In this document: positions 1 through 8,140 of the stretch, one piece after another
How positions within the stretch are numbered: position 1 is the first letter of the stretch
Layout: each line of letters opens with the position of its first letter
Source of the DNA: Terriglobia bacterium
GTDB lineage: Bacteria > Acidobacteriota > Terriglobia > UBA7540
NCBI GenBank assembly: GCA_030041095.1
Contig: JASHON010000041.1
Coordinates: 1-33,799, forward strand
Length of the DNA: 33,799 nucleotides
Reading direction: 5' to 3'
Translations under genes and position numbers: made by a program
Notes under the pieces: generated by a model
Told to the model about the DNA's origin: nothing
The model's input: the letters and a program-made list of their open reading frames with translations, nothing else
Databases searched by the model: none

Positions 1-600
1 GCCGTTGCCTCCTGAAATGCCAATCTTGCCGATGATGGACAAGATGACGTCTTTTGCCGTCACTCCCGGAGGCCGCTCGCCATTCACCCGCACCAGTATG
101 GTTTTTGATTTGAATTGTGAGAGGCATTGCGTGGCGAGCACGTGCTCCACCTCGCTGGTTCCGATGCCAAAGGCAAGCGTTCCGAAGGCGCCGTGAGTGG
201 AAGTGTGGCTGTCGCCACAGACGACCGTCTGTCCGGGCTGGGTGATGCCGAGCTCCGGACCGATAATATGGACAATGCCTTGATTGGGGTCATGCATGTT
301 AAAGAGCAGCATGCCAGTCTCCTGGCAATTCCGGGCGAGAGCGTCAAATTGCGCGGCAGCCACAGAATCAGCCAGGGGCAGGCTCCGGTTCTTGGTTGGC
401 ACGGAATGGTCCATCACTGCAAACGTCAGGTCCGCCCGCCGCACCCTCCGCCCGGCCGCTTTCAGGCCGGCAAACGCCTGCGGCGACGTACCCTCGTGAA
501 CGAGGTGACGGTCAATGTAAATGAGTGCGGGCTGCCCAGGCTCGTCATGAACGAGGTGCGCGGCCCAAATCTTTTCGTACATCGTTCGCGGAATCGCCAT
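1..600 (-). CDS. leuC: 3-isopropylmalate dehydratase large subunit LeuC (partial, N-terminal 200 codons)
   Basis: LeuC, with LeuD, isomerises 2-isopropylmalate to 3-isopropylmalate in cytosolic leucine biosynthesis. Reading from the ATG at 600, the frame is open to the window edge and starts [17 protein letters not shown], a standard LeuC start. Aconitase-superfamily signatures are visible: the MDHSVPT stretch (about residues 63-69), [13 protein letters not shown] (128-140) and [15 protein letters not shown] (144-158). The cysteines that bind the 4Fe-4S cluster in this family lie in the missing C-terminal part, so catalytic completeness cannot be judged. It lies downstream of, and on the same strand as, the small methyltransferase gene (gap about 65 bases). 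Nothing in the visible part is broken. leuD is not in the window. Confidence 0.95.
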   Translation of the reverse strand, partial: MAIPRTMYEKIWAAHLVHDEPGQPALIYIDRHLVHEGTSPQAFAGLKAAGRRVRRADLTFAVMDHSVPTKNRSLPLADSVAAAQFDALARNCQETGMLLFNMHDPNQGIVHIIGPELGITQPGQTVVCGDSHTSTHGAFGTLAFGIGTSEVEHVLATQCLSQFKSKTILVRVNGERPPGVTAKDVILSIIGKIGISGGNG

Positions 601-665
601 ACACCTTCAATCATACCTCTTTATCCCGCTTGGATCACATGCTGGATGCGGCGACGCGTTCAAGT

Positions 666-1202
666 TCACCTTCGCTGCGCTGCTTCACCAAACCGGCTCT
701 CGAGGAACGCATTTTCGACATACGCTTTGCGCCAGAACGCGAGATCGATGAGGAGCATGCCGGCGAGCGCGCCCCACGTTCCTTTGGCCAAAGCCGTTCC
801 AGCAAGCGCGACGCCCAGGCCAACGTAAATGGGATGGCGCAGATAGGCGTAGGGGCCGGAGCGAACCAAGCTGTGCCCCACCTTGACTGTTACCGTCGTG
901 CTCCAGTTCTGCCCGAGATGGTAGCGCGCCCAGAAGGCCAGGAGCACACCCGCGATGGTAAGCAGCGCTCCTGCAACAAGAACAATCGGCACCTTGGGCA
1001 CGAAGCGCGAACCCAGTGGCCTCACGCCGACGTCGTTTCCCCAAAAGCCGAAGCTTCCCACGACAATCATCACAAGGACAAAGGCGCGCGAGCCTCTGCC
1101 TTCTTTCTTTTCGGCGGGCTTTACGCGAAGAGCCGCGAGGAACCACACAACCAGGAACACAAGCCAGGTGATGGCAATGGCATTCCAAGCATCGGCGGCC
1201 AT
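666..1202 (-). CDS. Isoprenylcysteine carboxyl methyltransferase (ICMT)-family membrane protein
   Basis: A 178-aa integral membrane protein. Hydrophobic segments lie at about residues 7-25, 38-54, 70-91 and 126-155. The family signature RSGPYAYLRHPIYVG (114-128) is the SAM-binding region of ICMT/PEMT-like methyltransferases, and the following FLESRFGE (166-173) matches the usual C-terminal helix. In bacteria these enzymes methylate various small or lipid acceptors; the substrate cannot be predicted here. The ATG at 1202 lies six bases after the stop of the upstream permease gene, implying co-transcription and probable translational coupling. The protein ends FGEAAQRR, whereas relatives usually continue about 10-20 residues with a Tyr- and Arg-rich tail, so the C terminus may be trimmed. 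Confidence 0.8.
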   Translation of the reverse strand: MAADAWNAIAITWLVFLVVWFLAALRVKPAEKKEGRGSRAFVLVMIVVGSFGFWGNDVGVRPLGSRFVPKVPIVLVAGALLTIAGVLLAFWARYHLGQNWSTTVTVKVGHSLVRSGPYAYLRHPIYVGLGVALAGTALAKGTWGALAGMLLIDLAFWRKAYVENAFLESRFGEAAQRR

Positions 1203-1208
1203 AGGGAA

Positions 1209-3683
1209 CTATTCGTACCTCAACGCCTTGACGGGGTCAACGCGCGCAGCGCGGCGTGCAGGAAGATAAGTGGCAAGCAAGGCGACAAGACTAAGCAGGA
1301 CGGCGACCCCGATGAATACGGCAGGGTCCCAGGGTTTAACGCCAAAGAGCATGCTGGCAATCACTCGCGTTAAAGCGAGGGCGGCTCCTACGCCGATGAC
1401 CACCCCGGCGAATGCCAGCGTCATCCCCTGCCGCACCACCATATTCTGAACGTCTCGCGGCGTGGCGCCGAGCGCCAGGCGGATGCCCAGCTCCTGCGTT
1501 CGTTGCTGAACTGAATAGCCGATGAGGCCATAGATGCCGATTCCGGCGAGGAACAACGCGCCGGCGGCAAAGACGGCGAGCAGGGTCATATTGAAGCTGG
1601 TACTTTCGGTGGATTGGGAAACCACCTGCTCCATCGATCGGATATGCGCTACAGGCAGGCCACCGCTCGCATCTCGAAGCTCTTTCTGAATTTGATTTCT
1701 CAGCGTAAAGGGTGGCACCTTGGTGCGCACCGCCCAGGTGACAGGAGCCAGGCTGTTACCGAGCTTAATCACCCCATCGTTTATCTGGGCGACGGGCACG
1801 TACATGATGGGCGGTGGGTTGTGGTTAAGACCGTCGTCCCGAACGTCGCCGACAACACCGACGATCTCCCTGGGCGCCTCGTTGAATTCGGGCCCGACCC
1901 CTTTGCCAATCAACAGTTGTTGTCCGACCGGATCGCCATTTTTCCAATACTTCCTCGCCATGGACCGGTTGATAATGACAACGTGTGGCGAGGCCGCGGT
2001 ATCGAGGTCTGTAAACTCACGGCCGCGAAGCAGAGGAATCTGAAATACGTTGAAATACTGAGGCGAGATGAAAGCCCACAAAGAGTCGCCGTTGTTCGGG
2101 CTTGCTCCTTTGGAAGGACGGCCAACAATCTCAAAGGGCAGATCGTATGCTCCCGTGAGGGGAAGCCACGCCATATCACTGATCGATTGAACGCCGGGGA
2201 TGCTGTCAACCCGGTCTTCTGCCTCGCGATCCATGAGAGCTACGTTGGACGCCTTATCAAAGCGCCCGCCCGCAAGAGACATCGTCATCGTAAGAACGTT
2301 GTGAGGATCGAAGCCCGGATCGACGGACCGCATGACTACGAACGTGCGGATGAGCAACGCGGCGCCCACCAGGAGAACCAGCGCCAGCGCCATTTCCACC
2401 AGCACCAGGATGGACCGCGCCTTGTTCTGCCGGAAGCTGCCCCCGGAACGCGTGCCACTTTCTTTAAGAGCGGCATTAAGGTCAGTCCGGGAGGAGCTCA
2501 GCGCGGGGATGGACCCAAACAGCATGCCCGTCACTACAGATACGGCCATCGCGAAAAGCAGAACTCGCCAGTCGAGCGAGACAGCCGAACCATGTTTGCC
2601 CGTAAAGGGCAAGGCGATGGGGCTGACGGCGAGCATCGCGCGAACGCCAACGTAGCCCACAATTAATCCGACGATGCCTCCCACGACTGAGAGCAGCACA
2701 CTTTCCGTCAACAACTGGCGGACGATGCGTCCGCGTCCGGCGCCGACGGCGGCGCGAATGGCTATTTCCCGCTTCCGGATTGTGGCGCGCGCGAGGAGCA
2801 GGTTTGCCACGTTTGCGCAGGCGATCAGCAGGACAAAGCCGACCGCTCCCAGCAAGACCAGCAGCGCCGGCCTGACGTTTGCCACTTCAAGTTCTCGTAT
2901 GGGCTTAACCATAAACGAAATCTGGCCGCCCATCAGGGTCGAAGCTTGCGGGAATTTTCGCCTGAAGGCTGCGGCCGCCACGCCTAGTGTTGCGTTAGCC
3001 TGCCTGATGCTGACTCCTGGTTTCAGGATGGCGGCGCCCAGCAGGTAATGCGCCTCATCGACGCTATTCGGGTCAGCCTGCAACGGCAGCCAGATTTCCG
3101 CAGGAGGGTTCGCATGAAACGTTCGGCCTATGACACCCACGACGACCGTAGGATTTCCGTTGAGGTCGATGGATTTGCCCACGATGTTTGGATCCCCACC
3201 GTAACGGCTCCGCCAGAGGCCGTAACTGATGACGGCGACGTGTGGCCCCTCGGGCCGGTCCTCATCCTGTGTGAAAGGGCGCCCTAAAGCCATGGGTGCG
3301 GAAAATAAGTTGAAATAATTTGCGGAAACGTGGATGCCCTTCACGAGCTGCGGGCGGTCGTCGCCGGTGAGGTTGATTCCCGGACCACCAAAATCATAGA
3401 GTGTGAAATCACTGAGGGTTTGAGTGGCGTGACGCATGCCCATGAATTCGGGAACGGCGAGGCTGGACTGACTGCCCCCTTTGGGAAACTTGAGCATAAG
3501 GCTGACGATGCGGTTCGAATTAGGGTACGGCAACGGGGCGAGCAAGACGGCGTTGATGAGTGAAAAGATGGCCGTCGTCGAGCCAATGCCGAGAGCCAGT
3601 GTCAGGACAGCCACAGCCGTAAAACCCGGGCTTCGTGCCAGCATCCGCGCACCGTACCGGACGTCCTGAATCAGGTTTCCCAT
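1209..3683 (-). CDS. ADOP-type duplicated MacB/FtsX permease
   Basis: An 824-aa inner-membrane permease with the ADOP (acidobacterial duplicated orphan permease) layout. After an amphipathic lead with DVRYGARMLARSPGFTAV comes a first transmembrane helix (about 20-50), a MacB-like periplasmic domain, and an FtsX core (about 280-400) with ANVANLLLARATIRKREIAI. A second periplasmic domain and a second FtsX core (about 700-815) follow, with the matching motif QQRTQELGIRLALGATPRDV. The family resembles MacB transporters but is encoded without its ATPase; no ATPase gene is nearby here, as expected. Function is unproven, probably envelope export or a mechanotransmission-type role. The ATG at 3683 has a strong AAGGAGGG ribosome binding site four bases upstream. 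The family is much expanded in Acidobacteriota and is the window's best lineage clue. Confidence 0.93.
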   Translation of the reverse strand: MGNLIQDVRYGARMLARSPGFTAVAVLTLALGIGSTTAIFSLINAVLLAPLPYPNSNRIVSLMLKFPKGGSQSSLAVPEFMGMRHATQTLSDFTLYDFGGPGINLTGDDRPQLVKGIHVSANYFNLFSAPMALGRPFTQDEDRPEGPHVAVISYGLWRSRYGGDPNIVGKSIDLNGNPTVVVGVIGRTFHANPPAEIWLPLQADPNSVDEAHYLLGAAILKPGVSIRQANATLGVAAAAFRRKFPQASTLMGGQISFMVKPIRELEVANVRPALLVLLGAVGFVLLIACANVANLLLARATIRKREIAIRAAVGAGRGRIVRQLLTESVLLSVVGGIVGLIVGYVGVRAMLAVSPIALPFTGKHGSAVSLDWRVLLFAMAVSVVTGMLFGSIPALSSSRTDLNAALKESGTRSGGSFRQNKARSILVLVEMALALVLLVGAALLIRTFVVMRSVDPGFDPHNVLTMTMSLAGGRFDKASNVALMDREAEDRVDSIPGVQSISDMAWLPLTGAYDLPFEIVGRPSKGASPNNGDSLWAFISPQYFNVFQIPLLRGREFTDLDTAASPHVVIINRSMARKYWKNGDPVGQQLLIGKGVGPEFNEAPREIVGVVGDVRDDGLNHNPPPIMYVPVAQINDGVIKLGNSLAPVTWAVRTKVPPFTLRNQIQKELRDASGGLPVAHIRSMEQVVSQSTESTSFNMTLLAVFAAGALFLAGIGIYGLIGYSVQQRTQELGIRLALGATPRDVQNMVVRQGMTLAFAGVVIGVGAALALTRVIASMLFGVKPWDPAVFIGVAVLLSLVALLATYLPARRAARVDPVKALRYE

Positions 3684-3895
3684 GCTGCCCTCCTTACGCT
3701 CCGCAGGCGCTTACGATCATTTGACGGCTTGCCTCTCGGATGGTTATACGGTGTTTCGGTGGATTGAGTTCCAAAACTGATGTCATGAAGCCGGGCAAGC
3801 TCGGTCATGGCTTCGAGGTTTTCATCTACGATTTTGAGGGTTTCAGGACCGGTGTTCTGCGCAACGACGTGTCCCTGTGTTTCCCACCCTTTTCG
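3684..3895. other. Divergent intergenic region, ADOP gene / rpsT
   Basis: This gap separates the minus-strand permease from rpsT. It contains a second TTGACG at 3721-3726 with TATACG at 3745-3750 (18-base spacing), which could be a weak additional plus-strand promoter giving rpsT a long leader. On the minus strand, TATAAC at 3743-3748 could be a -10 for the permease, but no convincing -35 accompanies it. No credible gene is seen: short open frames crossing the gap have no recognisable protein features. Confidence 0.35.
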
Positions 3896-3924
3896 TTGAC
3901 GGTGTTCGGGGCGTCTGGTATGTT
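3896..3924 (+). promoter_or_regulatory. Sigma70-type promoter of rpsT
   Basis: TTGACG (3896-3901) and TATGTT (3919-3924) are separated by exactly 17 bases. They match the -35 consensus at 5 of 6 positions and the -10 at 4 of 6. The predicted start near 3931 gives a leader of about 24 bases before the GTG of rpsT. Position and spacing make this the most convincing promoter in the window. It is inferred from sequence only. Confidence 0.65.
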
Positions 3925-3954
3925 AAGACATAATCCTGAAAATAAGGAGTTTTC

Positions 3955-4218
3955 GTGGCAAGTCACAAGTCTGCGCTTAAGCGCATCAAACAAACGCAAA
4001 CACGAACGGAGCGAAACCGTTCTCACCGGTCCCGGCTGCACCACCAGCTTCGCCGCATGGATCGAGCTTTGAATTCAAAGGATAAATCTGCGGCGCAATC
4101 CCTGTTCGTGCCGACGGTTGCGCTCATCGACCATTCCATCCGCAATGGCATCCTTCATAAAAATACGGCGGCGCGGTATAAGTCCCGCCTGGCAAATCGG
4201 CTAAATGCCTTGAGCTGA
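3955..4218 (+). CDS. rpsT: 30S ribosomal protein S20
   Basis: An 87-aa, very basic protein beginning MASHKSALKRIKQTQTRTER, the typical S20 N terminus. The middle carries helix-forming LHHQLRRMDRAL, and the end is KNTAARYKSRLANRLNAL, where S20 proteins usually have the NKAARKKSRL-type motif. S20 binds 16S rRNA early in assembly of the 30S body. The start codon is GTG at 3955, with AAGGAG at 3944-3949 five bases upstream; no ATG gives the S20 N terminus. E. coli rpsT also uses a non-ATG start (UUG) that contributes to its autoregulation, so a weak start here may be functional. The gene is monocistronic and converges on dapA, with 13 bases between the stops. Confidence 0.96.
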   Translation: MASHKSALKRIKQTQTRTERNRSHRSRLHHQLRRMDRALNSKDKSAAQSLFVPTVALIDHSIRNGILHKNTAARYKSRLANRLNALS

Positions 4219-4231
4219 ACGCCGGAAGCCG

Positions 4232-5224
4232 TTACTCGCTTGCCTTCGTTGCCTTTTTTGCTTTCAGCGGGCCCAGGTTGACGCCTAAGCCGGCGAGAGT
4301 GTTTCTGATGTTTGCGAGTCTTTCGGCCTGTTTCTGGCGCTTCAGCAACCCCAGTTCTGCAAGAACCTTTTCCATTCTGTCGCGGTTCTCAATTCGCATG
4401 GGCACGAGCGGCAACCGGTACACTTCCTCGATCATGCCCATCATGGCCAGTGCGGCCTTCACAGGAATCGGGTTGCTTTCCAGGAAATTCGCTTGCATGA
4501 GGGGAAGAAGGAGGGCATTCAGCGTTCTTGCTGCCTTGAGATTTCCCTCTAGGAGAAGCTGAGTGAGACGCGTCATGGCGCCGGGGACCTCATTCGAAGC
4601 CACGGAAATCACTCCCGCGCCGCCGAGCGCCATGAGCGGAAAAGTGAAGGCATCGTCCCCCGAAAGCACTGTAAATTCCGGCTCAACCGCTCGAAGCACT
4701 TCCATCTGTTGAACGATGCTGCCTGAAGCTTCCTTGATACCAATAATATTGTCGATTTTCGACAGGCGCGTTACCGTGGCAGGCTCGATGTTCGAAGACG
4801 TGCGGCCCGGAACGTTGTACAAGATCACCGGCAGATCAGTACACTCAGCAATGGCGGAAAAGTGGCGGAAAAGGCCTTCTTGCGTGGGTTTGTTGTAATA
4901 GGGCGCGCAGGAGAGAATGCCTTGTATCCCAAGCCCGCCGATTTCTTTCACGAGCTCGCAAGCATGTTTCGTGCTGTAGCTGCTGGCGCCCGCAACGATG
5001 GGAACCTTGCCGGCCGTTTCTTGAACGACGACGCGGATGATCCCAAGATATTCCTCCTTCTCGAGCGTAGGGGTCTCGCCCGTGGTGCCGCAGGGGACAA
5101 GAAAATCGATTCCCTCACTCACCTGGAACTGCACCAGTTTGCGAAAGGACTCAACGTCGATCGTGCCGTCGGACTTGAACGGCGTGACAAGCGCCGTGCC
5201 GCAACCTTGAATTTTGAGAGGCAT
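4232..5224 (-). CDS. dapA: 4-hydroxy-tetrahydrodipicolinate synthase
   Basis: DapA condenses pyruvate with L-aspartate semialdehyde, the first committed step to diaminopimelate and lysine, in the cytosol. The 330-aa protein has the TIM-barrel landmarks: GTTGE with Thr47/Thr48, APYYNKP with Tyr110, LYNVPGRT with Tyr136 and Arg141, and the Schiff-base Lys164 in GIKEAS. These reproduce the catalytic triad, the substrate arginine and the lysine of the family. Length exceeds the usual 290-300 aa because of a basic tail (about residues 298-330) rich in Lys, Ala and Arg. The ATG at 5224 has GGAG about seven bases upstream. It is the last gene of the asd-dapB-dapA run, 92 bases after dapB. Confidence 0.95.
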   Translation of the reverse strand: MPLKIQGCGTALVTPFKSDGTIDVESFRKLVQFQVSEGIDFLVPCGTTGETPTLEKEEYLGIIRVVVQETAGKVPIVAGASSYSTKHACELVKEIGGLGIQGILSCAPYYNKPTQEGLFRHFSAIAECTDLPVILYNVPGRTSSNIEPATVTRLSKIDNIIGIKEASGSIVQQMEVLRAVEPEFTVLSGDDAFTFPLMALGGAGVISVASNEVPGAMTRLTQLLLEGNLKAARTLNALLLPLMQANFLESNPIPVKAALAMMGMIEEVYRLPLVPMRIENRDRMEKVLAELGLLKRQKQAERLANIRNTLAGLGVNLGPLKAKKATKASE

Positions 5225-5316
5225 GGTATCTCCAACCGGTGCGAGCCTGGACCTGAAATCCGTAAAGGGTTATCGAGCCATTCAGAGCCGCGCACCCATC
5301 ATTATCCCGTTCATCC

Positions 5317-6024
5317 TTATTCCAGAATGTCGGCAAACGCAAATACACCTTTCCTGTCTGCAACCCAGCGGGCAGCGTAGAGCGCGCCCTCGGCAAATCC
5401 CTGCCGGCTCCGAGCCGTGTGGCGCAGAACGACGGTGTCGGCTTCAGAATCGAATCCTATTTCATGCATTCCGGGGTGATAACCGGCGCGAACGCTGGTG
5501 ATGGGAATATCGCGCGAATCGAAAAATGCGGAGACGTGCCTTTTCAATTCCAGCGCCGTTCCCGACGGCGCATCCTTCTTGAAGCGGTGGTGCGCCTCGA
5601 TCATATACGGCTCGTAAACCGGATACGCCGAGAATGCTTGGGCCATCGACTTGGCGACGCGGTAAAAGAGCTGGATCCCGATGGAAAAATTCGCCCCATA
5701 AACCAAACCCGTGCCCGCAGTTTTGACCCGTTCGCGGACCTCGTCAAGGTGGTCCATCCAGCCCGTGGTGCCAACGACCAGATTGCATCCGAGCGCCGCA
5801 ACCCGCCTGATGTTCTCGAGCACAGCCTCGGGAGTGGTAAAATCCACTGCCACGTCAACGCCGCGGAAATTCTCTGCCGTGATGCCTTGTGCATTACGAT
5901 TCGTATCCTCGTCGAGCACGCAGCGGATGGAGAATCCGCGCTGCGGAGCAAGCGTCGCCAGCGCCTTGCCCATCTTGCCGTGGCCGAGCAGGGCAAGATG
6001 GATGGTTTTGGAAGCGTTCGCCAT
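5317..6024 (-). CDS. dapB: 4-hydroxy-tetrahydrodipicolinate reductase
   Basis: DapB reduces the DapA product with NAD(P)H to tetrahydrodipicolinate. The 235-aa protein opens with the Rossmann motif GHGKMG (14-19), followed by DFTTPEA (61-67), VGTTGW (84-89), and the family signature EAHHRFKKDAPSGTA (143-157). The signature holds the catalytic His145/His146 pair and the lysine region at 149-150. It is shorter than the E. coli enzyme (273 aa), in line with compact DapB forms of other phyla, and no key element is missing. The ATG at 6024 directly abuts the stop of asd (6025-6027) with no intergenic base, so translation is probably coupled. Confidence 0.95.
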   Translation of the reverse strand: MANASKTIHLALLGHGKMGKALATLAPQRGFSIRCVLDEDTNRNAQGITAENFRGVDVAVDFTTPEAVLENIRRVAALGCNLVVGTTGWMDHLDEVRERVKTAGTGLVYGANFSIGIQLFYRVAKSMAQAFSAYPVYEPYMIEAHHRFKKDAPSGTALELKRHVSAFFDSRDIPITSVRAGYHPGMHEIGFDSEADTVVLRHTARSRQGFAEGALYAARWVADRKGVFAFADILE

Positions 6025-7074
6025 TTAGTCGAGATAACCTTCTGCCTTCATCAGCTCCGCGTTAAGCAGTGCGGCGCCTGCAGCGCCGCGGATGGTATTG
6101 TGGCTGAGCGCCGTATACTTGAACTGCAACACCGCGCACGGGCGGAGGCGGCCAATGACGGTTGCCATGCCGCGTTCCGTGGAAACGTCGAGCTTGACCT
6201 GGGGGCGGGCCGCTTCCTCACGAACGACGAGAGGGTGCGCCGGAGCGGTGGGCAATTGCTTTTCCTGCGGGACGGAATGGTATGCGCGCCATGCCTCAAT
6301 CAGCTCACGCTCCGTGGCTCGACGCCGAAGCGAGACGGAGATGGATTCCGTGTGCCCGTCCTCGACCAACACGCGATTGCAGTGGGCGCTGACGGCGCAG
6401 GCCGCTGGTTGAATGCGACCGCCGGCCAGCTTGCCGAGAAGCTTCTTCGTCTCCGCTTCCACTTTTTCTTCTTCGCCGGCGATATAAGGGATGACGTTGC
6501 CAAAAATATCGAGCGTTGGAAGGCCGGGATAGCCGGCGCCGGAAACCGCTTGCATGCTGGTCATCAACACTTTTTCCACGCCAAACGCGGCCTCAAGCGG
6601 CGCAAGTGACATGGCGAGACCCACCGTGGTGCAATTCGGATTGGTCACGATCATTCCTTGCCAGGCACGTTCGCGCCGCTGGGCCCGAACCAGCGCAAGA
6701 TGGTCCGGATTCACCTCCGGAATCAGCAAGGGAACGTCCGGCTCCATGCGGTGGCTTGAAGAATTCGAGACCACCACGTGGCCCGCGCGCGCAAACTGCT
6801 TTTCCACATCGGTTGCCACTTTCGAATCGAGCGACGCAAACACCAATTGGGGCGCGCCGGGAGGCTTGCATTCGTTCACCAGCATGGTTCGCACGGCATC
6901 CGGCATGGGGCTGCGAAGCCGCCACTGGCAGGCTTCAGCGTACGACTTGCCCGCTGATTTGTCAGACGCAGCCATCCAAGCCAATTTGAACCACGGATGA
7001 TTCTCAAGCAGGCTCACAAACCGTTGGCCGACCATCCCTGTGGCTCCCAGGATCCCGACTTCCATCTTTTTCAT
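6025..7074 (-). CDS. asd: Aspartate-semialdehyde dehydrogenase (archaeal/fungal type)
   Basis: Asd reduces aspartyl phosphate to aspartate semialdehyde, the branch point to lysine/DAP, threonine and methionine. The 349-aa protein starts with the NADP-binding GATGMVGQRFV (10-20). It carries the active-site TNPNCTT with Cys148, and later AVSAHCNRVLVEDGHTES, which contains the acid/base histidine region. The motifs AVSGAGYPGLP and IPYIAGEEEK are those of the archaeal/fungal branch (PRK08664-like), not the E. coli branch. The ATG at 7074 has AAGGA about eight bases upstream; an internal ATG at the fourth codon is less likely. It lies 34 bases after the M20 gene and abuts dapB. Confidence 0.94.
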   Translation of the reverse strand: MKKMEVGILGATGMVGQRFVSLLENHPWFKLAWMAASDKSAGKSYAEACQWRLRSPMPDAVRTMLVNECKPPGAPQLVFASLDSKVATDVEKQFARAGHVVVSNSSSHRMEPDVPLLIPEVNPDHLALVRAQRRERAWQGMIVTNPNCTTVGLAMSLAPLEAAFGVEKVLMTSMQAVSGAGYPGLPTLDIFGNVIPYIAGEEEKVEAETKKLLGKLAGGRIQPAACAVSAHCNRVLVEDGHTESISVSLRRRATERELIEAWRAYHSVPQEKQLPTAPAHPLVVREEAARPQVKLDVSTERGMATVIGRLRPCAVLQFKYTALSHNTIRGAAGAALLNAELMKAEGYLD

Positions 7075-7108
7075 GCTATCGATCCTTTCGATAAGTTCCC
7101 AACGCTCT

Positions 7109-8140
7109 TCAAGGCTTGCCTTCTATCAGCGTCCGCGCCATCCGAGTGTAAAGATCGATCGCTCGCACGAGCTCGGCTTTGCTCACGCACTCGTGGTCCG
7201 TATGGGCACTATCGATGCGGCCAGGACCCAGAAGAAATGGTTGGCCCCAGGCCGTGAGTGACGGCAGGTCCGTTGTAAAAGAAAAAACGTCAGTCTCGAA
7301 CCCATCAAGCGAGGCCATCTTGAGTGGCGGCGTCTCGCGGACCACCTCGCATTCGCACTTGCCATCCAGGAGGCGCGCGACTTCTTGACGCAGGTCGGGG
7401 CGGCCTTCACCCGCTGGCACGGTGCGAAACATCAACTGGGCCTGAGCCTCACCCGCAATGACGTTGGGAGCGCACCCTCCGGATATGACACCCACGTTTA
7501 ACGTAGTCGGACCCAGCACGGCGTCCCGCGAAAGCGGGAGGCGACGAACCTCCGTGAGAACGTCCAATAGCTTATCGATGGCTGATTCGCCCAGCTCAGG
7601 GTACGCGGAATGCGCCATCTTTCCGCGAGTGCGGACATTCACCCACAGAATTCCCTTGGTCCCCAGCGCCAGCTTGTTGCCGGTGGGCTCACCGTTAATG
7701 AGGAACTGCGAGCCGCGGGGCGTGAGATTCGCAGCCCGAGCGCCATCACTCATTGTTTCCTCACCCACGAGGAAGAGCAATCCAACGCGGTCGATTCCTT
7801 CAGCGGCGAGCCGCTCTGCCGCGGACACCTGGCAAGCCACGATCCCTTTGGCATCGCACGAACCGCGGCCATAAATATATTCTGTATCTTCCCCCGCGGA
7901 GATAAAGGGAGGGACGGTATCAACATGAGTGCTGAACACCACGTCCGGTTTGCCTTTAGATGCGAAAACGTTGAAGCGCTGCGGGGACACCGGCAAAGAC
8001 TCCACGCGCCAGCCCCGCCGCGCCAAATGATCCATAAGGAAACGGCAGCAGGCGCCCTCATCGCCTGTCACGGACGGAATCTCGATGAGACTGCGCGCCA
8101 AGCGGAAGACTTCTTCGGAAGATTCATTTGGGGACATCAT
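7109..8140 (-). CDS. M20-family zinc deacylase, candidate DapE or ArgE
   Basis: A 343-aa di-zinc amidohydrolase of the M20/ArgE/DapE family. Metal and catalytic motifs are all visible: STHVDTVPP (His72, Asp74), GRGSCDAKG (Asp96), the catalytic GEE at about 126-128, NGEPT (Glu151), and a C-terminal HTDHE with the last histidine ligand. Family members remove acyl groups from acetylornithine, succinyl- or acetyl-diaminopimelate, or LysW-linked lysine. Placement immediately before asd-dapB-dapA favours diaminopimelate synthesis (DapE-like), but the motifs do not separate these substrates. The ATG at 8140 overlaps the gcvPB stop as ATGA, so translation is probably coupled; a second ATG follows immediately. 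Confidence 0.85.
   Translation of the reverse strand: MMSPNESSEEVFRLARSLIEIPSVTGDEGACCRFLMDHLARRGWRVESLPVSPQRFNVFASKGKPDVVFSTHVDTVPPFISAGEDTEYIYGRGSCDAKGIVACQVSAAERLAAEGIDRVGLLFLVGEETMSDGARAANLTPRGSQFLINGEPTGNKLALGTKGILWVNVRTRGKMAHSAYPELGESAIDKLLDVLTEVRRLPLSRDAVLGPTTLNVGVISGGCAPNVIAGEAQAQLMFRTVPAGEGRPDLRQEVARLLDGKCECEVVRETPPLKMASLDGFETDVFSFTTDLPSLTAWGQPFLLGPGRIDSAHTDHECVSKAELVRAIDLYTRMARTLIEGKP

Noticed and set aside
127-828. A 233-aa plus-strand open frame over the left end
   Set aside because: It lies antisense to leuC, whose minus-strand product has unmistakable family motifs; the plus-strand product has none.
3740-4072. A 110-aa plus-strand open frame upstream of rpsT
   Set aside because: It overlaps the rpsT start in another frame, crosses its promoter and shows no family features.
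5419-6609. A 396-aa plus-strand open frame across dapB and asd
   Set aside because: It is a high-GC shadow of two confidently identified minus-strand genes; no domain motif or ribosome binding site is seen.
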